Translations under genes and position numbers: made by a program
NCBI GenBank assembly: GCA_938038785.1
Contig: CALHTB010000054.1
Span: forward strand, 1-64,000
Direction of reading: 5' to 3'
From: an uncultured Acidimicrobiales bacterium
GTDB taxonomy: Bacteria > Actinomycetota > Acidimicrobiia > Acidimicrobiales > SHLQ01
DNA length: 64,000 bases
Part shown: positions 19,732 through 28,613 of the stretch, in pieces
Layout of the letters: each line of letters starts with the position of its first letter
How positions within the stretch are numbered: position 1 is the first letter of the stretch
Notes under the pieces: model-generated
Told to the model about the DNA's origin: nothing
Databases searched by the model: none
Seen by the model: only the letters and a program-made list of their open reading frames with translations

Positions 19732-20970
19732 CTAGATGCCCATACCAAAGATGTCATCGGCGTTGGCTAGCGCGTCAGCCAGGGCGTCGATGTCGGCTTC
19801 GTCATTGTAAATGTGTACCGATGCTCGGGCGGTCGCGTTGACCTCCATGATCTGCATCAGTGGCTTGGCACAGTGATGCCCTGCCCGGACACACACGTTT
19901 TCCTGGTCGAGCACCTGGCTCAGGTCGTGCGGGTGAACGTCCTTGTACGCAATCGACAGGACGCCACCGCGGCTAGCCGGTTCGGCGGGGCCGTGCACGG
20001 TGATGTCATCGCCGAACCGCTCGTTCAGGGTCCGCAGCGCATACGCAGTGAGCGAAACCTCGTGTTCGCGAACCGCCTCCATGCCGAGTCCTTCGAGGTA
20101 TTCAACAGCTGCACCGAGGCCGATGATCTCGGCGATGTTTGGCGTTCCGGCTTCGAACTTGTGGGGCAACACGTTGGTGGTGAAGCCCTCTTTGGTCACC
20201 TGCATGATCATGTCGCCGCCACCCAAGAACGGCGGCATTGCGTCGAGCAGTTCGGTCTTGCCCCACAACACGCCCACACCGGTTGGGCCCAACATCTTGT
20301 GGCCGGTGAAGATCATCGCGTCGACGCCAAGGTCGGCCACGTCGGTCGGCAGGTGCGGCACGTACTGGCTTCCGTCGGCCATGACAATGGCGCCCACGGC
20401 GTGGGCCGCGTCAGCGATGCGGCGAATGGGGTTGAGCGTGCCGAGCACGTTCGACATTGCAGTAACCGACACGAGCTTTGCGCCGTCGAGCAGCACATCG
20501 AGTTCGGAGAGGTCGAGCTCGCCCGTTTCGGTGATGGGGATCCATCGGATCTCGATGCCACGCTCGTTGCGCAGCATTTGCCACGGAACGATGTTGGCGT
20601 GGTGCTCCATCTCGGTAATGACAACAACGTCGCCCTCGTCAAGGTTGGCCCGGCCCCAGCTCTGGGCAAACAGGTTCATTGCCTCGGTGGCGTTCTTGGT
20701 GAAGATGATCTCGTGGGCTTTGGGAGCGCCGACAAACCGTGCGACGGCATTGCGCGCATCCTCGAGCAGGTCGGTTGCTTCAGCGGCGATCTGGTAGGCG
20801 CCACGGTTCACGCTGGCGTAGGCGTTGCGGTAGTAGTGGTTCATCGCGTCGATAACCGCGTTGGGCTTTTGCGATGTGGCAGCCGAGTCGAGATACACGA
20901 GCCGCTTGCCATTTATCTGGCGGGCAAGCATCGGGAAATCTGCCTGTATCGCAGCGGTGTCTAGGGCCAT
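19732..20970 (-). CDS. sufS: Cysteine desulfurase SufS
   Basis: 412 aa; YLDSAATSQKP, ITEMEHHANIVPWQ, FTGHKMLGPTGVGVLWG, RAGHHCAKPLM. Confidence 0.95.
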   Translation of the reverse strand: MALDTAAIQADFPMLARQINGKRLVYLDSAATSQKPNAVIDAMNHYYRNAYASVNRGAYQIAAEATDLLEDARNAVARFVGAPKAHEIIFTKNATEAMNLFAQSWGRANLDEGDVVVITEMEHHANIVPWQMLRNERGIEIRWIPITETGELDLSELDVLLDGAKLVSVTAMSNVLGTLNPIRRIADAAHAVGAIVMADGSQYVPHLPTDVADLGVDAMIFTGHKMLGPTGVGVLWGKTELLDAMPPFLGGGDMIMQVTKEGFTTNVLPHKFEAGTPNIAEIIGLGAAVEYLEGLGMEAVREHEVSLTAYALRTLNERFGDDITVHGPAEPASRGGVLSIAYKDVHPHDLSQVLDQENVCVRAGHHCAKPLMQIMEVNATARASVHIYNDEADIDALADALANADDIFGMGI

Positions 20971-21725
20971 CAGCTGGCACTAACGAACGAGTCGAAGCCA
21001 TCAGACTCGATCATTTCAACGATCTCCATGCCGCCGCTTTGGACGATCTTGCCGTCCGACATGACATGCACGAAATCGGGCTGAAGGTGGTCGAGCAGCC
21101 GTTGGTAGTGAGTGATGACCAGCACACCGAGCTCGGACTTCTTCGCCCGCACAGCCTGCACACCTTCGGCGACAACGCGAAGGGCGTCGATGTCGAGGCC
21201 CGAGTCGGTTTCGTCGAGGATGGCGATCTCGGGTTCGAGAAGGGCCATCTGGAGAATCTCGTTGCGCTTCTTCTCGCCACCGCTGAAACCCTCGTTGAGG
21301 AAGCGGTCCATGAATGCAGTGTCCATGTTGAGCGTTTCCATCCACTCGGTCAGCGCCATGTAGATCTCGATTGTCGACACGTCTTCACCTGTGCGGGCCT
21401 GCACTGCTTGTTGCAGGAAGTTGCGGACCGACACGCCCGGGATGGCTTGGGGGTATTGGAACGCCAAGAAGATCCCGGCGCGTGCTCGCACGTCGGGGTC
21501 CCAGTCAGCAAGGTCGTCGCCGTTGAGCTTCACCGTGCCGCTGGTGATTTCGTATTCGGGGCTCCCTGCAAGAGCCGCCGCGAGGGTTGACTTTCCGCAA
21601 CCGTTTGGCCCCATTAGGGCATGAACCTCGCCTGATTTCACGGTGAGGTCGACGCCTTTCACGATCTCGATTCCGTCGGGAGTCGAGATGTGGACGTCGG
21701 ACAGGTCAAACAGCGGTGCAGCCAT
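20970..21725 (-). CDS. sufC: Fe-S cluster assembly ATPase SufC (copy 2)
   Basis: From ATG at 21725: MAAPLFDLSDVHISTPDGIEIVKG...MGPNGCGKST...FSGGEKKRNE...LDETDSGLD. Track ORF extends 51 codons too far upstream. Confidence 0.92.
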   Translation of the reverse strand: MAAPLFDLSDVHISTPDGIEIVKGVDLTVKSGEVHALMGPNGCGKSTLAAALAGSPEYEITSGTVKLNGDDLADWDPDVRARAGIFLAFQYPQAIPGVSVRNFLQQAVQARTGEDVSTIEIYMALTEWMETLNMDTAFMDRFLNEGFSGGEKKRNEILQMALLEPEIAILDETDSGLDIDALRVVAEGVQAVRAKKSELGVLVITHYQRLLDHLQPDFVHVMSDGKIVQSGGMEIVEMIESDGFDSFVSAS

Positions 21726-21866
21726 GTTCCGCAGTGTATTTCGACCGCCCCAGAACCCACCGACTGGATGGAACCTAAGTACATCTCGGTGGCGTTGATG
21801 GTTGAGGTTGCACGGCGGATCACGTGCCGTGGTGAGCCTCAATACACAACAACCGATTGGAGAAAT

Positions 21867-22607
21867 ATGAGAATGCAACGAAACGCGCTGACCAGCGCTC
21901 TTTGCGTAGTCGCGATGGTTGGCGGGCTTGTCCTGTCCATGGGGGGTATTGCATCTGCCTCGTCGAATTGCGACTACAGCGCTGCTGCGCAGAATAACGG
22001 CTGGGGCTGGGACCCCGTATCGCTATCGAGCTGTGCACCACAAGACGCCGACTCACCCGCGTTGGACAACTGCGATTACAGCGCTGCTGGGCAGAACAAC
22101 GGCTGGGGCTGGGATCCGGTTGCCCTAGAGAGCTGCGCTCCACGTCCCGAGGTTGCAGCTGCTAGCGGATTAAGTGGCCTCCCAGGACTTCCGAGCATCC
22201 AGGACCGCTTGGACCAGCAGGTGATGGAGCAAATTGATATGACCGAAACGTTGTTGTCGGATATCGCTGAGGCGTTGGCAATTCAGGAGGCGAATGAAGC
22301 AGCGCGTCAAGAGCGGGAAAACCGCGAAGCGTGCGTTGGCAGCATGGACAACGCCGCGAACTGTTCCAGCCCGCAGAACGGATGTGTTGGCAGCATGTCG
22401 AACGCTGCGAGCTGCTCGAGTGCCGGAACAAACTCACAGCAGAACGGATGTGTTGGCAGCATGTCGAACGCTGCGAGCTGCTCGAGTTCATCGGGCGGCG
22501 GCTCCAGCAACGGCAATGGATCATCGAGCGGTGGCTCGTCGGTAACGACCTCTAACGGGTCGAGTGTGCAGACAAGCAACGGCGCGACGGTTCAGCTGGG
22601 AAGCTGA
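21867..22607 (+). CDS. Small secreted Cys-rich tandem-repeat protein, function unknown
   Basis: From ATG at 21867: MRMQRNALTSALCVVAMVGGLVLSMGGIASASS signal peptide; two 'NCDYSAA.QNNGWGWDPV.L.SCAP' repeats and three 'CVGSM.NAA.CSS' repeats; AGGAGA-like site (ttggagaaat) upstream. Confidence 0.8.
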   Translation: MRMQRNALTSALCVVAMVGGLVLSMGGIASASSNCDYSAAAQNNGWGWDPVSLSSCAPQDADSPALDNCDYSAAGQNNGWGWDPVALESCAPRPEVAAASGLSGLPGLPSIQDRLDQQVMEQIDMTETLLSDIAEALAIQEANEAARQERENREACVGSMDNAANCSSPQNGCVGSMSNAASCSSAGTNSQQNGCVGSMSNAASCSSSSGGGSSNGNGSSSGGSSVTTSNGSSVQTSNGATVQLGS

Positions 22608-22618
22608 GTCCGCCGGCG

Positions 22619-22654
22619 TGGGTCGCCCGGGCCTTACCAGCCGCGGGCGACCCA
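22619..22654. terminator. Terminator-like hairpin between convergent genes
   Basis: TGGGTCGCCCG...CGGGCGACCCA, 11-bp perfect arms; the stop codon of the MBL gene lies in the loop. Confidence 0.6.
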
Positions 22655-23257
22655 GTCGTCGAAGTGCGGCTTTTCGGTGCCGATCGTGGTGTCCTCGCCA
22701 TGGCCGGGAAGCACCAAACAGTCGTCGCTGAGGACCTTGTAGAACCGGTCCTCGATCGAGTGCATGATCGTGGCGAAATCGCCGCCTTCGAACTTGGTAG
22801 CGCCCGCGCCGCCGGGGAAGAGGGTGTCTCCGCTAAATAGAATCGGAGCGCCTTCCAGCTTGAAACTCATCGACCCGGGCGTGTGTCCCGGGGCATGAAT
22901 CGTCTGCAGCCGGAGACGGCCAACTTCGATCATCGTGTCGTCCTCAAGGATCTCGTCATAGCTGTCGAGCATCGACGAGTCTTCCTTCGTGACCCCAACG
23001 GAATACCCGGCGTTGCGCATCTCGGGAATGGCGGCGATGTGGTCCCAATGGCCGTGGGTTTCGACGATCCGTCGCACATTCAGCGCCTTGGCCAGCTCGA
23101 GCAGCTTCTCGTGTTCGTTCGCAGCGTCGATAAGCAGACTCTCGCCGGTCTCGGTGCAGCGCAAGACAAAGACATTGTTGTCGACTGGACCCACAACGAC
23201 TTTGTGAATCTCGAACCCGGTGTCGGCGTGATGGAGCGTGCTCGTCAGATCGATCAT
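22634..23257 (-). CDS. MBL-fold metallo-hydrolase (glyoxalase II-like)
   Basis: ETHGHWDHIAAI, HAPGHTPGSMSFKL, SGDTLFPGGAGATKF; likely start at 23257 (MIDLTSTLHH) or 23275. Confidence 0.88.
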   Translation of the reverse strand: MIDLTSTLHHADTGFEIHKVVVGPVDNNVFVLRCTETGESLLIDAANEHEKLLELAKALNVRRIVETHGHWDHIAAIPEMRNAGYSVGVTKEDSSMLDSYDEILEDDTMIEVGRLRLQTIHAPGHTPGSMSFKLEGAPILFSGDTLFPGGAGATKFEGGDFATIMHSIEDRFYKVLSDDCLVLPGHGEDTTIGTEKPHFDDWVARGW

Positions 23258-23344
23258 GGCTACGACACTAGCCATTGCCGTCTTCGCTAGTGACGGCGTC
23301 ATGGGGAACCGTGCGTGGAGATGCTGTCGCAAGTAGATCAAAAA

Positions 23345-23382
23345 GTTGCCCGAAACGGTCAACCTTGACCGTTTCGGGCAAC
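23345..23382. repeat. Palindromic element copy 1 (18-bp perfect arms, 2-nt centre)
   Basis: GTTGCCCGAAACGGTCAA-CC-TTGACCGTTTCGGGCAAC; read on the minus strand it is followed by TTTTT (terminator-like). Confidence 0.95.
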
Positions 23383-23395
23383 ATTTCGCATTGGG

Positions 23396-24340
23396 CTAGG
23401 CCGCGGGCAGCTCGATTCCCATCAACGCAGCTCGGCGCCGAGCAGCCGCTGCAAACTGGCGAACGAAGGCGGCTGCGTCGGAGGTTTGGGACCACGTCAC
23501 GTACAACAGCTGCCACCCTTCGGTTGTAAGGGCGAGGTCACGCACATTGTCAGCGTCGACCTGATCGGCTCGCCAATGAAACGACCGACTGTGGGCCTCG
23601 ACCCCAAGCTTTAACGCAGGGCAGGCGATGTCGATGCGATATCGGCGGCCCTGCACTGCCAGCTCGTGCTGCAGAATGATCGGTGGCATCCAGGGAAGGC
23701 TGACGAGGTCGGCAACGACTCGCTCGAACCAGCTATCGGTAACACCAGAAACTCGCTTGGGGTGTTCGAGCACTTTTTGAAGGGCGGCTACACCACCAGG
23801 GTTCCGAGAACCGAGGCGGTCCATAGTTTGCTCAAGCCAGCGCATCGAGTCGGTGCGAAGAAACTCGTCCAAACAGCGCTCGAGCACGTTCGTCGGCACA
23901 TGTGGCCCGAGCGAGCACAATGTGGCAGCTCGATTCAACGACCGGATGTGAGACACCGTCGTGACATCGACAGCCGGGTCGATTTGATTCCATCGCTTTA
24001 GCTCGGCCGTCGGGTGGTTGCGGGTTCTGGTCGACGGCACCCAAAGCTGCGGGAGGCTTGGCGTTTCATTCACCCACCCGTGGAGCCAAGCAGCAGAAGT
24101 TGTCGTCGCTGCAGAGCGCTCGACCGATAGCGTCGCGCCGCGCAATTCCTGCTCTGCTGATCGGGGTAGCGCCACCACCGCCCAGACCTTCGGGTGCAGG
24201 CGATAGACGTGTCTCTCGAGCTCCGCCCGGCGGAGTCGACGGATGTTTATGGACTTTTCGGCGGCCTCGGCTGAATGCACTGCGTTATGTCGGGAGGCTG
24301 CGAACTCGACAAACGCACTAAGTGCCTTGTCGTACTGCAT
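23396..24340 (-). CDS. AbiEi-like N-terminus / DUF559 (PD-(D/E)XK-like) protein
   Basis: From ATG at 24340: MQYDKALSAFVEFAASRHNAVHSAEAAE...; C-terminal DUF559-like 'YRIDIACPALKLGVEAHSRSFHWRADQVDADNVRDLALTTEGWQLLYVTW'. Track start (24433) lies inside the palindrome. Confidence 0.7.
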   Translation of the reverse strand: MQYDKALSAFVEFAASRHNAVHSAEAAEKSINIRRLRRAELERHVYRLHPKVWAVVALPRSAEQELRGATLSVERSAATTTSAAWLHGWVNETPSLPQLWVPSTRTRNHPTAELKRWNQIDPAVDVTTVSHIRSLNRAATLCSLGPHVPTNVLERCLDEFLRTDSMRWLEQTMDRLGSRNPGGVAALQKVLEHPKRVSGVTDSWFERVVADLVSLPWMPPIILQHELAVQGRRYRIDIACPALKLGVEAHSRSFHWRADQVDADNVRDLALTTEGWQLLYVTWSQTSDAAAFVRQFAAAARRRAALMGIELPAA

Positions 24341-24380
24341 GCCCGCACCATACGAGCGTGGTGTGACACGACTGCACTTA
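24338..24380 (-). promoter_or_regulatory. Putative leaderless promoter/operator of the AbiEi/DUF559-like gene
   Basis: Minus strand: TAAGTGCAGTCGTGTCACACCACGCTCGTATGGTGCGGGC-ATG; aligns ungapped to the RAYT leader at 50718-50760; TATGGT lies 6 nt before the ATG. Confidence 0.5.
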
Positions 24381-24389
24381 CCCAAAACC

Positions 24390-24435
24390 AAATGTTGCCC
24401 GAAACGGTCAACCTTGACCGTTTCGGGCAACATTT
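24390..24435. repeat. Palindromic element copy 2 (22-bp perfect arms, 2-nt centre)
   Basis: AAATGTTGCCCGAAACGGTCAA-CC-TTGACCGTTTCGGGCAACATTT; shares the core GTTGCCCGAAACGGTCAACCTTGACCGTTTCGGGCAACATTTCG with copy 1. Confidence 0.95.
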
Positions 24436-24466
24436 CGGCTGGATTCGGGCCAGCAGGCCCGGCGAA

Positions 24467-25462
24467 CTACCGCGAGTACTTTTCGTGCTTGGTGAGTTGG
24501 TGTTGGCCTTCGATGAGACGCACGGTGCCCGACTTTGATCGCATGACGAGCGACTGGGTGTGGGCAACACCGCGCTCGTAGCGGACGCCTTCGAGCAGGT
24601 CACCGTCGGTAATGCCGGTCGCAGCGAAGAAGCAGTTGTTTGAGCTCACAAGGTCGGAGATATGCAACACCTTCTTGAGGTCGTAGCCGGCTTCGATTGC
24701 CTCGTTTCGCTCGGCTTCGTTGCGCGGCCACAGCATTCCCTGCTGCTCGCCACCCATGCACATAAGCGCCGCAGCCGAGATAACACCTTCGGGCGTTCCA
24801 CCGATTCCGAACAGCACGTCTGCGCCCGAACCGCGCCACGCCGTCGAGATTGCGCCGGCGACGTCGCCGTCAGAGATGAGGCGGATTCGAGCACCGGCGG
24901 CTCGGATCTCATTGATGAGCTCGCCATGGCGATCGCGGTCGAGGATCACGGCGGTGAGGTTCTCGACGGCCTTGTTCTTCGCTTCGGCAATGGCGTGCAA
25001 GTTCTCGGTAGGGGAGCGAGTGATGTCGATAGAACCGGCGGCGTCGGGGCCAACTGCGATCTTCTCCATGTACACACAAGGGCCCGGGTCGAACATCGAT
25101 CCGCCCTCGGATGCAGCGATGACGGCGAGTGCGTTGGCTCGGCCGAGTGCGGTCAGGGTGGTGCCGTCGATTGGGTCGACCGCAATGTCGACCTTCGGCG
25201 GTTCGCCGTTGCCGATCTGCTCGCCATTGAACAGCATCGGCGCTTCGTCCTTCTCGCCCTCGCCAATGATGACCGTGCCGTCCATAGCGACCACGGACAG
25301 CTGGCTACGCATAGCGTCGACGGCCGCGCCATCGGCTGCGAGCTTGTCGCCTCGGCCCATAAATCGGGACGCAGCGATTGCCGCAACCTCGGTTACTCGA
25401 ACTAGCTCGAGGGCCAAGTTTCGATCGGGGTTCGTTCGGTTGGACGATGTTGGGTCCGACAT
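24467..25462 (-). CDS. glpX: Class II fructose-1,6-bisphosphatase
   Basis: From ATG at 25462 ([40 protein letters not shown]...[13 protein letters not shown]...[15 protein letters not shown]). Confidence 0.94.
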   Translation of the reverse strand: MSDPTSSNRTNPDRNLALELVRVTEVAAIAASRFMGRGDKLAADGAAVDAMRSQLSVVAMDGTVIIGEGEKDEAPMLFNGEQIGNGEPPKVDIAVDPIDGTTLTALGRANALAVIAASEGGSMFDPGPCVYMEKIAVGPDAAGSIDITRSPTENLHAIAEAKNKAVENLTAVILDRDRHGELINEIRAAGARIRLISDGDVAGAISTAWRGSGADVLFGIGGTPEGVISAAALMCMGGEQQGMLWPRNEAERNEAIEAGYDLKKVLHISDLVSSNNCFFAATGITDGDLLEGVRYERGVAHTQSLVMRSKSGTVRLIEGQHQLTKHEKYSR

Positions 25463-25559
25463 GATGACTCTCCTGCGCAGTGCCATCTGCATCTGCACTA
25501 TTGCTATCGGCAGTTCCCGCTCCGGCGTAACCGCCTCGAAGAGAGTAGCTTTCCTTCTC

Positions 25560-26375
25560 ATGTCAACCATGTATTGCTTCCAATGCGCCCGCGAGTACGT
25601 CGAAGATGTGGTCGAGTGTTCCGAGTGCGGTGTGGGCTTGGTCGAAGACAAGCCAACGCCGCCAGATGAGGTCGGCGGGGCTGAAGACCCGCAGGTCGCA
25701 TACGAGCTATACGAGTGGTCATTTGAAGCTCGCCGCATGCTCGAAGGGCTCCTCACCAGTGAGGGGATTCCCCACGGTTGGCAGGGCGCGGTGTTGATCG
25801 TGCTCGAAGCAGACGAGAGCCGTGTCGACGCTCTTGCCGAGCAAGCAGAACAAGCCGATGGGCCGATTCTCGATGACGACGTCGAGAAAATTGGCTACGA
25901 CATGGAGGAGTGGTCGGCCGAGGCCCAGTCAGCTCTCGTCGATGCTCTGGGTCTTGCTGGTGTAGCCCACATGTTCTCAGCGGAGGGCGAGCTTCTTGTT
26001 TCCGAGGAGAATGAAGAGCAGGTCGACGAGATCATCGACCAGGTCACCGAACGCATCGCAATCGACGACTCGTTGGGTGAAGCCAACCAGGTCGTCGAAG
26101 GGCTCAAGCTCAACGACTTGCTGGGTGACGTTCGAGTGCTGGCAAACAAACTGGTCAAGAACGCGGGCGACGCGAAGGCCACGCTGGCCATGGTGAAGAA
26201 GGCCGAGCTCCTCGCCGATGTGAAGACGCCGTTCGGGTTCGACAGCCGCAAGTGGTCACGGATTCGCCTTCGGGCCACCCAGATGCACGAGACGCTTGCC
26301 GACGAAGATCGTGACGAAGAGCTTGTGAACGAGGCTGCGGCGGGCCTTTCCCAGGAACTGCAAGAAGTTGTTTAA
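25560..26375 (+). CDS. Zinc-ribbon-like protein with DUF2007-like domains (hypothetical)
   Basis: From ATG at 25560: [30 protein letters not shown]...; two related '[18 protein letters not shown] / [18 protein letters not shown]' segments. Confidence 0.65.
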   Translation: MSTMYCFQCAREYVEDVVECSECGVGLVEDKPTPPDEVGGAEDPQVAYELYEWSFEARRMLEGLLTSEGIPHGWQGAVLIVLEADESRVDALAEQAEQADGPILDDDVEKIGYDMEEWSAEAQSALVDALGLAGVAHMFSAEGELLVSEENEEQVDEIIDQVTERIAIDDSLGEANQVVEGLKLNDLLGDVRVLANKLVKNAGDAKATLAMVKKAELLADVKTPFGFDSRKWSRIRLRATQMHETLADEDRDEELVNEAAAGLSQELQEVV

Positions 26376-26417
26376 CAACGCGTCCGGCTGCGCTGGACGA
26401 ATCGAGGACCCCTACCC

Positions 26418-27137
26418 TTGGCAGTAATGGTCTTGGCGTACTTAGAGGTTTGGCACTCGCGTCCAATCGCGCCCACGAGGCGTGTCGCACTTGGTGACTC
26501 CCATTTGCCGACCGACCCAGCCCCCGGCCCGGGCGGATTGCTTCTCGGCGCCGTACTCGCCCGATTCTCTGCAGACCTCGACGGCGACTTGCGCAGCGAC
26601 ATGCAAACGCTGATGAACGAGATCGAACGCGGCCAGCGAATTGGCCAGCCACGACTTCGTCATCGCTTGCAAGACGATCGCGTGGGGTTGACCCGGAGCC
26701 GTCACCGTCTGGTGGTCGGCAAGGACGGGCTTCGCTTCGAGATGGAAACGACCAAGGGTCTGCCGGCACAGTCAGCACTCGCCGCGGTGTACGCCTGCGG
26801 GCAAGTCCCGATCGAGAATCGCTCGGCTGTGATGGAAGTGCTGCGTCGTGGACTCGAGTGGGTTGGCCCGGTTGGGCCCGGGCTCATCGAGCACCTCGTT
26901 GGCCGTGATGTTGCCATGCGCTTCCGTTCGGGGGCGTACTCGTCCGCGTCCGACCCAATGATTTGGGCACTGGGAATTCTCGAGCTCGATTCGGTGGCCG
27001 ATGTGGCTCCGAAGGACATCCAGAAGAGCTATCGCCGGCTCCTGCGCGATGCGCACCCCGATCATGGCGCTGGCGAGGATGAAGCTGCCGACCGCATCGC
27101 CGAACTGTCGAGGGCCCGCGAGATCCTGCTGTCCTAG
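26418..27137 (+). CDS. DnaJ (J)-domain protein, C-terminal J-like motif
   Basis: 239 aa; C-terminal 'IQKSYRRLLRDAHPDHGAGEDEAADRIAELSRAREIL' with HPD. Confidence 0.7.
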   Translation: MAVMVLAYLEVWHSRPIAPTRRVALGDSHLPTDPAPGPGGLLLGAVLARFSADLDGDLRSDMQTLMNEIERGQRIGQPRLRHRLQDDRVGLTRSRHRLVVGKDGLRFEMETTKGLPAQSALAAVYACGQVPIENRSAVMEVLRRGLEWVGPVGPGLIEHLVGRDVAMRFRSGAYSSASDPMIWALGILELDSVADVAPKDIQKSYRRLLRDAHPDHGAGEDEAADRIAELSRAREILLS

Positions 27138-27146
27138 AGTTACGTC

Positions 27147-27695
27147 ATGACATTGCTTGGACGAGTTCCAGCGGGCTTGGTGCTCACACCGGGTGCCAGC
27201 GCCGACCGTGACCACTCGACGTTGGTGATGATCGAGGAAGCTCTTCCTGAGGTTCCCGTGCTGCGCCTGACCTTGGCGACGACAAGCGTTCCGCGAGCGG
27301 TCACCAAGGTCATCGACGCAACGACCGACTTTGCCGCCGAGCTCGATGCTGACCTTTGCGACATCGTCCTTGGCGGCCGAAGCTTTGGCGGCCGATCGTG
27401 CTCGGTCGCCGCGGCAGAAGGGCTGGGTGTCGGAGGCTTGTTGCTGCTGTCGTATCCGCTTCACCCTCCTGGCAAACCCGACAAGTTGCGCGTCGACCAT
27501 TTCCCCGACATCGCAATCCCCACGTGGTTTATCTCGGGCGAAAAGGACCCGTTCGGTACCGCAGCCGAGTTCGAAGAACACATCGCCGCAATCTCGGGCA
27601 AGACCACGATCGAATGGGTGGGCGGAGGGCATTCGCCCAAGAACGCTCAAGAACGAGATGTGGTCGAGCGAACCCGCGCCGCGCTGGTTGGCTAA
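27147..27695 (+). CDS. Alpha/beta-hydrolase family protein
   Basis: 182 aa; LVLTPGASADRDHSTL, GGRSFGGRSC nucleophile-type elbow, GGGHSP. Confidence 0.75.
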   Translation: MTLLGRVPAGLVLTPGASADRDHSTLVMIEEALPEVPVLRLTLATTSVPRAVTKVIDATTDFAAELDADLCDIVLGGRSFGGRSCSVAAAEGLGVGGLLLLSYPLHPPGKPDKLRVDHFPDIAIPTWFISGEKDPFGTAAEFEEHIAAISGKTTIEWVGGGHSPKNAQERDVVERTRAALVG

Positions 27696-27750
27696 CAACA
27701 GTTCTTCTGAGGATGGTGCACGGCATGCGTGGGCTGTGCTCAGAAAAACG

Positions 27751-28572
27751 TTAGGCGACGTCTACTGGCACTCCGAGCGGTAGGAACGTGACCAGGCGGG
27801 CCACATCGTCGTTGTGCAGGCGGATGCAGCCGGCACTCACCGCGGTGCCAAGCGACTCGGGGCTGTTGGTGCCGTGGATACCGAGCTGGCCGGGCCCGCC
27901 GTTGAATGTCTCGAAGGTTTCAGAGAACCCGGACAAGCCATAGGCGAACGACCCGTACACCGAGTCGGGCACCGTCGGGGCTAAGAGCTCGGTTAGGTAG
28001 TAGCGGCCGCCGGGCGTGGGGGAGTTGTTCGACGCCACGCCGGCCACTGCGTCGAATATCGGCACGTTGCGCTGTAGCACTCGAAGTCGAAAGTCGGCGA
28101 GGTCGACCTTGATCCGGAAGTTGTGCGTGGCGAGGGCGACATCGGTATTGCGCACCCAACCGAGGCTGCCGTTTGGGCGAACGGGTAACAGCACCTGATG
28201 CCAGTCGCTCTGATTCTCGGTGGTCAAAAAGACGAGTGGACCATTCGTCGGCGTTGGGTTGGCCATCTGGTGAATGACCGTTCCGTCGATCTCGTCGAAG
28301 ACTTCGACTTCGGGAACGAGCGCCGTTGCGACGATTGATTGGTCGACGGTTGGCTGCTCGGCTTCAACCGCCTCAGCAGTGATCGGCTCCGATTCTGCGG
28401 GACCGCGAAGAACCTGTCCGAACTCGGGAAAGGTCGTGGTGGTCGTCGGTCCATCGACAAGCGTTGGTCGCTCAGGCGGTGTGCCGCAACCAGCCGCTGC
28501 AAGCGCGGTCGTTGCAGCAATGCCCGTCAGCAGGCGTCGGCGAGACGGAGAGTCCGCGGCGAGGGGTTCCAC
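27751..28572 (-). CDS. L,D-transpeptidase (YkuD), Tat-like/lipoprotein signal
   Basis: From GTG at 28572 (MEPLAADSPSRRRLLTGIAATTALAAAGCGT); catalytic 'IHGTNSPESLGTAVSAGCIRL'. Confidence 0.85.
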   Translation of the reverse strand: MEPLAADSPSRRRLLTGIAATTALAAAGCGTPPERPTLVDGPTTTTTFPEFGQVLRGPAESEPITAEAVEAEQPTVDQSIVATALVPEVEVFDEIDGTVIHQMANPTPTNGPLVFLTTENQSDWHQVLLPVRPNGSLGWVRNTDVALATHNFRIKVDLADFRLRVLQRNVPIFDAVAGVASNNSPTPGGRYYLTELLAPTVPDSVYGSFAYGLSGFSETFETFNGGPGQLGIHGTNSPESLGTAVSAGCIRLHNDDVARLVTFLPLGVPVDVA

Positions 28573-28613
28573 AACAAAAAGGGTAGCGGTGGCAAATCGG
28601 TAGCGGTAGGCGG

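Noticed and set aside
19813-20964. 383-aa plus-strand ORF
   Set aside because: Exactly antisense to sufS, which has clear catalytic motifs.
23345-24433. Repeated peptide MLPETVKVDRFGQ in several track ORFs near both palindromes and on both strands
   Set aside because: Direct consequence of translating the palindrome itself; genuine starts lie downstream (e.g. 24340).
24720-25559. Upstream extension of the 551-aa ORF 24720-26375
   Set aside because: Antisense to glpX; the protein begins at the ATG at 25560.
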